A DNA stretch of 64,000 nt, from NCBI RefSeq assembly GCF_963666145.1, contig NZ_OY762614.1, positions 5,446,501-5,510,500 on the forward strand. Reading direction: 5' to 3'. The translations under genes and the position numbers were made by a program. Positions within the stretch are counted from its first letter, which is position 1, and each line of letters opens with the position of its first letter. This stretch comes from an uncultured Desulfobacter sp. (GTDB taxonomy: Bacteria > Desulfobacterota > Desulfobacteria > Desulfobacterales > Desulfobacteraceae). Positions 60,296 to 64,000 of the stretch are shown here, one piece after another. The notes below the pieces were generated by a model. That model was not told the origin of the DNA. It was given only the letters and a program-made list of their open reading frames with translations, and searched no databases.

Positions 60296-60853
60296 TTATT
60301 CTTCTGTGCAGGCACTACAGGTTGCTTCCAGGATGACCTCGATATTATTAAGATCATCGCTTGCCTTGGCAAAGGTCGCCTTGTCCGAGGCAACTTTAAG
60401 CAGCCCTTGTTCCTTTTTCTTCAACTCGTCTCTGCAGTCGTTCAGGATGGACTTCAGCCGGGGGCAGTGGCTGCAGGTCTGATAATCATCTGGCAGGGAT
60501 ACAAAGCGGTGCGAAAAATAGGCGGTGTACAATTCCGAGGCCTGTTTTTTACTGATGATTCCCTCATCTTTGGCCCAAACCAGGAACCGGCTGAATCTTT
60601 CTTTGTTTTCAGCACAGGGATCACCTTCACAAATGGACAAAAGGGATTGAAAAACTGCGTCAAATTTATACCGGCAGTTCGGGTTGGACAGGGTGGTCCG
60701 CGCTGTCACAAACGCTGTGTCCACAAGGTTTCCTGACGGCAATGGGCACTCTGATACAGGTTGTGCTTTGGTCTGAACACATCCCACTGCCATGGTGGAG
60801 ACTGCCAGGATAAAGAGGATCAGCTTAAAGACAAGGGCTCTATTTGTTTTCAT
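60296..60853 (-). CDS. Cysteine-containing lipoprotein, unknown function
   Basis: A 185-residue lipoprotein with lipobox TMAVGC. The mature part has eight further cysteines, in pairs (CEGDPC, CSHCP, CSAC), suggesting disulfides or metal binding. Helical overall. AAGGAG precedes the ATG. It lies 17 bp upstream of the ExbB-like gene. Family not recognised. Confidence 0.6.
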   Translation of the reverse strand: MKTNRALVFKLILFILAVSTMAVGCVQTKAQPVSECPLPSGNLVDTAFVTARTTLSNPNCRYKFDAVFQSLLSICEGDPCAENKERFSRFLVWAKDEGIISKKQASELYTAYFSHRFVSLPDDYQTCSHCPRLKSILNDCRDELKKKEQGLLKVASDKATFAKASDDLNNIEVILEATCSACTEE

Positions 60854-60943
60854 TTTTTATCTCCTTAAATAAATTTTGAATTGCTTTCATGTGTTGTTGT
60901 CGGCTGAAAGAGGGCTGGGATAGAACCGGTCAGCCTAAGGTCC

Positions 60944-61738
60944 TCAGTCCATTTCAAGGGGGCTTTTAAACGTGTCCGTCCCAACATCCCCGGCAGCCGG
61001 CAAAATGCCGCCCTCGTCTTCGGGTTCCCCGAAAATAACGGTTTTAACAGCATCCACGGTGGACATCATTTCAGGTGTCAGGGTGCCGTACATTGAGCCG
61101 AGCTTGATCAGTGTCTGCTGCTGGGCAATCTCCGCCTCCATCATGTCGATCATGTTCAGCACCTCGCGGCTGTCCAGGTAAATTTCCGCAGCCAGGGTGG
61201 CCAGCGTGTTTTTGCTGCCGGAACTGATCATTTGATGATATTTGGCAAACCGACTGGACAGGGAGTAACGCCCCTTGAAAACTTTGGGCTTCGCCTTGTT
61301 TGAAAGAAGGGCCTGGATATCTGCAGGTGTTGTTTTTTTCCCCAGTTCTTTCCTTAAATTTTTCCCGATGCCGTTATTGGTCGCCTTGATCGCCTGTTTC
61401 ATTTCAGGAAGATTTTCTTCCATAATGGATAACATTTCCGAATACTTGCTGCTGATTTGATTGGCAATTGCACTGCATCCGGGGTCATCAGATCCCTGGC
61501 AGCCGGTTTCATTGTAAAGATGGGACTGGGTTTCCAGATCCTGGATTACGCTTTTAAGGCTCTCTTCCATGGCCCCGGCAACGGCACCTGTATTACTGAG
61601 ATGTTCTGTGACGTCACTGGGAAAAAGGTTCAGTCTGGGGGCCGTTTTGGCCTGGACCTGGGGCACTGTCAGGACAGCCAGACAAAAGGCGGTTGTGATC
61701 ATTTTTATAAGATAGCTGGGCAGTGATTTTCTGGTCAT
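60944..61738 (-). CDS. Exported helical protein, unknown function
   Basis: 264 residues from the ATG at 61738, with GAGGAG upstream; an in-frame ATG at 61753 lies before that site. Signal peptide (MITTAFCLAVLTVPQVQA), then a mostly helical body with one probable disulfide (CQGSDDPGC) and a helical hairpin region (LNMIDMMEAEIAQQQTLIKLGSMYG). No recognised domain. Part of the envelope gene run. Confidence 0.6.
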   Translation of the reverse strand: MTRKSLPSYLIKMITTAFCLAVLTVPQVQAKTAPRLNLFPSDVTEHLSNTGAVAGAMEESLKSVIQDLETQSHLYNETGCQGSDDPGCSAIANQISSKYSEMLSIMEENLPEMKQAIKATNNGIGKNLRKELGKKTTPADIQALLSNKAKPKVFKGRYSLSSRFAKYHQMISSGSKNTLATLAAEIYLDSREVLNMIDMMEAEIAQQQTLIKLGSMYGTLTPEMMSTVDAVKTVIFGEPEDEGGILPAAGDVGTDTFKSPLEMD

Positions 61739-61778
61739 GTGATTTCTCCTCATTTATGTGTTGGTTATAAATTTAAGG

Positions 61779-62291
61779 CTAAAACTTTAACCCTGTGTTT
61801 TTTATCAGTGCAGTCTTGGCCGCTTGGTCCGTCTCATCATTATAGAGGTAATAGACCTGATATTTGGCCATTCCCGTTTTTTCCACCCGGCAGTCAACCC
61901 CGCTTTGATCTGAGATAAACCCCGCGAATTTTTCTGCCTTTGATTTCAGGAAGAAAGGCTTCCAGAAAAAATGTTTCTCTACGTCCCTGGTTTCCTGCAC
62001 GAGATCTGATTCGGTACTGTTGCCTGGTTCTTCCGGCGCTGCCGGCTCAGTTGTTTTGGGGACGATGGAAGATGCTTCAGGTGTATCCTTTTGGGCATTC
62101 TCAGAGTCCGTGCCTGGTGGTTCAGGCTGAATTGGAAAAACCGCCGTTTGGCTCTCGTTCTGGGTTGTTTCAGGATTCATGGAACCGGCAGCCATATCTT
62201 TTTCTTCGATTCCGTTATGCTGAAGCATCCACCATAAGCCGACGACAACTAACGCCCCTGCTATAAATCCTATGGCCATCCTTATATTCAT
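61779..62291 (-). CDS. Single-pass membrane protein with SPOR-like domain
   Basis: 170 residues: short cytoplasmic N-terminus, one TM segment (5-23, AIGFIAGALVVVGLWWML), an acidic Pro/Thr/Glu-rich linker to about 105 and a C-terminal SPOR-like fold (FFLKSKAEKFAGFISDQSGVDCRVEKTGMAKYQVYYLY). SPOR domains bind denuded glycan strands at the septum. The start overlaps the preceding 61-codon frame by ATGA. Confidence 0.7.
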   Translation of the reverse strand: MNIRMAIGFIAGALVVVGLWWMLQHNGIEEKDMAAGSMNPETTQNESQTAVFPIQPEPPGTDSENAQKDTPEASSIVPKTTEPAAPEEPGNSTESDLVQETRDVEKHFFWKPFFLKSKAEKFAGFISDQSGVDCRVEKTGMAKYQVYYLYNDETDQAAKTALIKNTGLKF

Positions 62292-62473
62292 TGCATCGTT
62301 CCTTTTGCCTTGTGTTTAACTTTTTTTGTAATTTCACTTGCTCTTTTAGCGGTTATGTTTTCGGCCTTAATATTAGTTTCGAGGGAAATCTTGTGTTTTC
62401 CAAAAAAAATATTGAAATCGCCTTTCCATGGAAAACGGGCGTTCAATGGGACAATTTTCAGGAGATCAATCAA
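62288..62473 (-). CDS. Possible small basic protein, unknown function
   Basis: A 61-codon frame filling the gap between the Lon-like and SPOR-like genes. It overlaps the first by 8 bp and the second by 4 bp (ATGA). It would start with TTG at 62473 and has no good binding site, so translation would depend on coupling. The C-terminus is lysine-rich (ASEITKKVKHKAKG). Exact fit in the operon favours a real gene; nothing else supports it. Confidence 0.4.
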   Translation of the reverse strand: MIDLLKIVPLNARFPWKGDFNIFFGKHKISLETNIKAENITAKRASEITKKVKHKAKGTMQ

Positions 62474-63224
62474 AGATTTTCAGTGTTTTGGGTTCAACAG
62501 GCTTTTTGGGGGGCGGGGGGACCAATAGCGGTTTGTTTTTTGGGGGCGGTGGTGCTTGAAACACATTCTTATAGCGGGCAACGGCCAAGGCAACGGCAGT
62601 TGCGACGAATAAAATGGCCAAAGAGAGGATGATCTTCTTGATTTTACTTTTTTCCCGGGGCTTGTTTCCGGATAAAATCTGCATGAATTCATCTACATTA
62701 GATACTGCAAACCACTTGATTCCCTTTTTGTTGACGCGGTCAAGGGTTGTTTTGGGAATGTCGCCTAAATTGTCTTTGGGGAAAAATAGATAATCATCCT
62801 CTTTTAGAAGGGTTATCGATGTCTCTATTTTCGTTTTGATCCCTTTGATTCCACCGATCCGACCGTCCGAGCAGACCTCTCCTGTGGCAGCCAGTTCCGG
62901 CAGGTCCCTGTCCAGCATCTTCCTGGCAAATGCCGCAGCAAAACTTAAGCCGCAGCTTTGTCCCGCAAGGTTTCCCTGGTGGCCCACCCGTTCGGACAAG
63001 TCAAAATCGGCTATAATTTTGCCGGGATTCATTCGGGCTTTATTGCAATAGAGGTGTACCTTGTTGACCGCTCTTTTCGCTGCGATGAGAAAATCCTCGG
63101 AGTGGTCTGTCACAATATAGGCATCTGCGTGGGGCGCATTGGCGCTTTTTTCCGGCCAGATGTCGCAGACAATTGAGTAGCTGCTGCCGTCTTCGAATAG
63201 AAGCCAGGTTTTATGTGTCGGCAT
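62466..63224 (-). CDS. Membrane-anchored Lon-like (S16) serine protease domain protein
   Basis: A 252-residue protein. Residues about 35-190 resemble the Lon proteolytic domain: GQSCGLSFAAAFA (nucleophile S90), LAATGEVCSDGRIGGIKGIKTKI (catalytic lysine, best aligned as K130), LFFPKDNLGDIP and WFAVSNVDEFMQIL. There is no ATPase domain. One TM segment (KIIILSLAILFVATAVALAVA-like, about 216-236) is followed by a proline-rich tail (PPPPKNKPLLVPPPPKKP) outside the membrane. The protease part would face the cytoplasm. It is encoded right after an anti-sigma-like gene, so regulated proteolysis of that factor is one possibility. Confidence 0.7.
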   Translation of the reverse strand: MPTHKTWLLFEDGSSYSIVCDIWPEKSANAPHADAYIVTDHSEDFLIAAKRAVNKVHLYCNKARMNPGKIIADFDLSERVGHQGNLAGQSCGLSFAAAFARKMLDRDLPELAATGEVCSDGRIGGIKGIKTKIETSITLLKEDDYLFFPKDNLGDIPKTTLDRVNKKGIKWFAVSNVDEFMQILSGNKPREKSKIKKIILSLAILFVATAVALAVARYKNVFQAPPPPKNKPLLVPPPPKKPVEPKTLKIFD

Positions 63225-63795
63225 CGGTGTTCCGGCCTTTGGTAAAGGAGATGGTCCAGGAGGAGAGGTCCAGTTGATTCAAATCCTCTCTTTTTACGGC
63301 GGCCCGTCCGCCCACGATGGTTTTATCCAGAACTGTTTCATTTGCCGCATCCCTGACAAGGACTCGCATACCATCCATGGACGCGGGTTCTTCGGTAATA
63401 TTCAGGGTAACCAGTCCTTTTGCCGGATTTCCCGGGGAGGGATGTATGCTCAACTCAAATCTGCGGCAATTGCTCTTCAAATGCATGGGTTCAATGGTGT
63501 CGGTGGCTGCCGCCTTGAGGGTGCCGAAACTTAAATACGGATCTTCTGTTTCAAAGACGTCCTGGTTATTGTCTTGATTGGTATCCAGGGCGATGGAAAT
63601 GGTTTCCCACTTTTCCAGGCAGGTTCGGCATTGCCAGAGGTGACGCAGTTCTTCTTCTGAGGCGTTTTTAAGTCCGTTTTCCAATGATAACCTGTAAATG
63701 AATTCCAACGGCAGGTGCCCGGTGTCCGGCGACACTTCCCGTAAAAAAATATCAACAGCGGTTTTAAAATCTATTTGTTTGTTCATTGCATTCAC
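63211..63795 (-). CDS. Zinc-finger anti-sigma-factor-like protein
   Basis: A 194-residue protein. The HxxxCxxC motif of ZAS anti-sigma factors is at H52-C56-C59 (HLWQCRTC), inside a helical N-terminal domain. No transmembrane segment is evident. The C-terminal half (FELSIHPSPGNPAKGLVTLNI onward) looks like a beta-rich domain. It directly follows a sigma-factor-like gene with ATGA overlap, the usual sigma/anti-sigma order. Soluble ZAS proteins can sense redox or ligands. Confidence 0.65.
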   Translation of the reverse strand: MNAMNKQIDFKTAVDIFLREVSPDTGHLPLEFIYRLSLENGLKNASEEELRHLWQCRTCLEKWETISIALDTNQDNNQDVFETEDPYLSFGTLKAAATDTIEPMHLKSNCRRFELSIHPSPGNPAKGLVTLNITEEPASMDGMRVLVRDAANETVLDKTIVGGRAAVKREDLNQLDLSSWTISFTKGRNTDADT

Positions 63796-64000
63796 TTCTC
63801 TTCCGGATCAAAACCATGCTCTTCAAGGCATGATCCCATTTGTTTTTTTGCCTGGTCATATCTGTTGCAGATCGTTTGTATGGAACAGCCGTTCTGTTGG
63901 GCAAGCTGCTTTAATTTCACGTTGCCAAGTGCCCTGGCCTCAAAGATACCCATCAGCCCCTTATCATCATTGTTTTTCAATGCCTCCATACACCATTGAA
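63792..64000 (-). CDS. Sigma-70-family (ECF-like) factor, C-terminal part
   Basis: The frame is open to the window edge, so only the last about 69 residues are seen. They contain a helix-turn-helix like sigma region 4 (LKQLAQQNGCSIQTICNRYDQAKKQM), preceded by a run (LMGIFEARALGNVKL) and a short acidic tail. The gene begins outside the window. The downstream anti-sigma-like gene supports the assignment; another helix-turn-helix protein is possible. Confidence 0.5.
   Translation of the reverse strand, partial: QWCMEALKNNDDKGLMGIFEARALGNVKLKQLAQQNGCSIQTICNRYDQAKKQMGSCLEEHGFDPEEK

Noticed and set aside
1..64000. tRNA, rRNA, CRISPR arrays, prophage or transposase genes
   Set aside because: Read through for tRNA arms, spaced repeats and typical mobile-gene products; none was seen. 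A covariance search would be needed to exclude small RNAs.

Overview
The window looks like a chromosomal segment of a Gram-negative, anaerobic Desulfobacterota bacterium, probably of the Desulfobacter/Desulfobacterales group. This is inferred from gene content (a GlcD/GlcF-type 2-hydroxyacid oxidase with a TRAP transporter, a DnaA with an unusual domain IV, a PEP-CTERM protein, LPS and lipoprotein genes) and has not been tested by any search. It is mostly core genome. I see no rRNA, tRNA, CRISPR array, transposase or phage gene.

Layout. 1-4.4 kb (+): end of parB, an ispH-ubiA fusion, and a fapA/DUF342 gene. 4.4-11.0 kb (-): an operon of a GntR regulator, TRAP transporter DctPQM and GlcD/GlcF; matching GTCTA-N3-TAGAC palindromes lie upstream of the regulator and of dctP. 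11.7-22.6 kb: a complete Lap-type surface adhesion system. A + strand operon encodes a TolC-OmpA fusion, LapG-like protease, LapD-like c-di-GMP receptor, LapB-like ABC exporter, LapC-like HlyD protein and a CsgD/LuxR-type regulator. It converges on a compact 672-aa adhesin with a LapA-type retention module, a TAAG LapG site, a VWA domain and RTX repeats. 23.0-23.7 kb: a PEP-CTERM protein behind a good sigma-54 promoter match. 23.8-29.3 kb: acyltransferase, orphan HsdR-N protein, uvrA, pdxA. 29.7-31.2 kb: dnaA behind an AT-rich gap. 31.8-37.1 kb (-): rpsF-rpsR-DUF2232-rplI, then a strong intrinsic terminator, then dnaB-hflX. 37.4-44.1 kb: leuS-lptE, rpsT (-), and a murJ/ftsB-like/TPR-like/rhodanese/MauE-like operon. 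44.2-45.9 kb: a formylglycine-generating-enzyme-like protein and a LysM protein.

45.9-51.1 kb (-): trpE-G-D-C-F, preceded by an unannotated trp leader peptide (5 Trp in 32 residues), an attenuator, a sigma-70-like promoter and a perfect 16-bp palindrome on the -35 box. 51.2-54.0 kb (+): a radical SAM protein and cinA. 54.0-64.0 kb (-): a run of envelope genes that begins, at the window edge, with a sigma-factor-like protein and a zinc-finger anti-sigma-like protein. It continues with a membrane-anchored Lon-like (S16) protease, a SPOR-like protein, lipoproteins, an ExbB/MotA-like channel with an ExbD-like coiled-coil partner, a lytic transglycosylase and a trypsin-like protease. I regard this as the best candidate for an undescribed system.

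Two families of dispersed palindromic repeats sit in intercistronic gaps: a ~120-bp MITE-like element (two clear copies and one diverged) and a hairpin element (two copies). Start codons were adjusted where a ribosome binding site argued against the longest frame.
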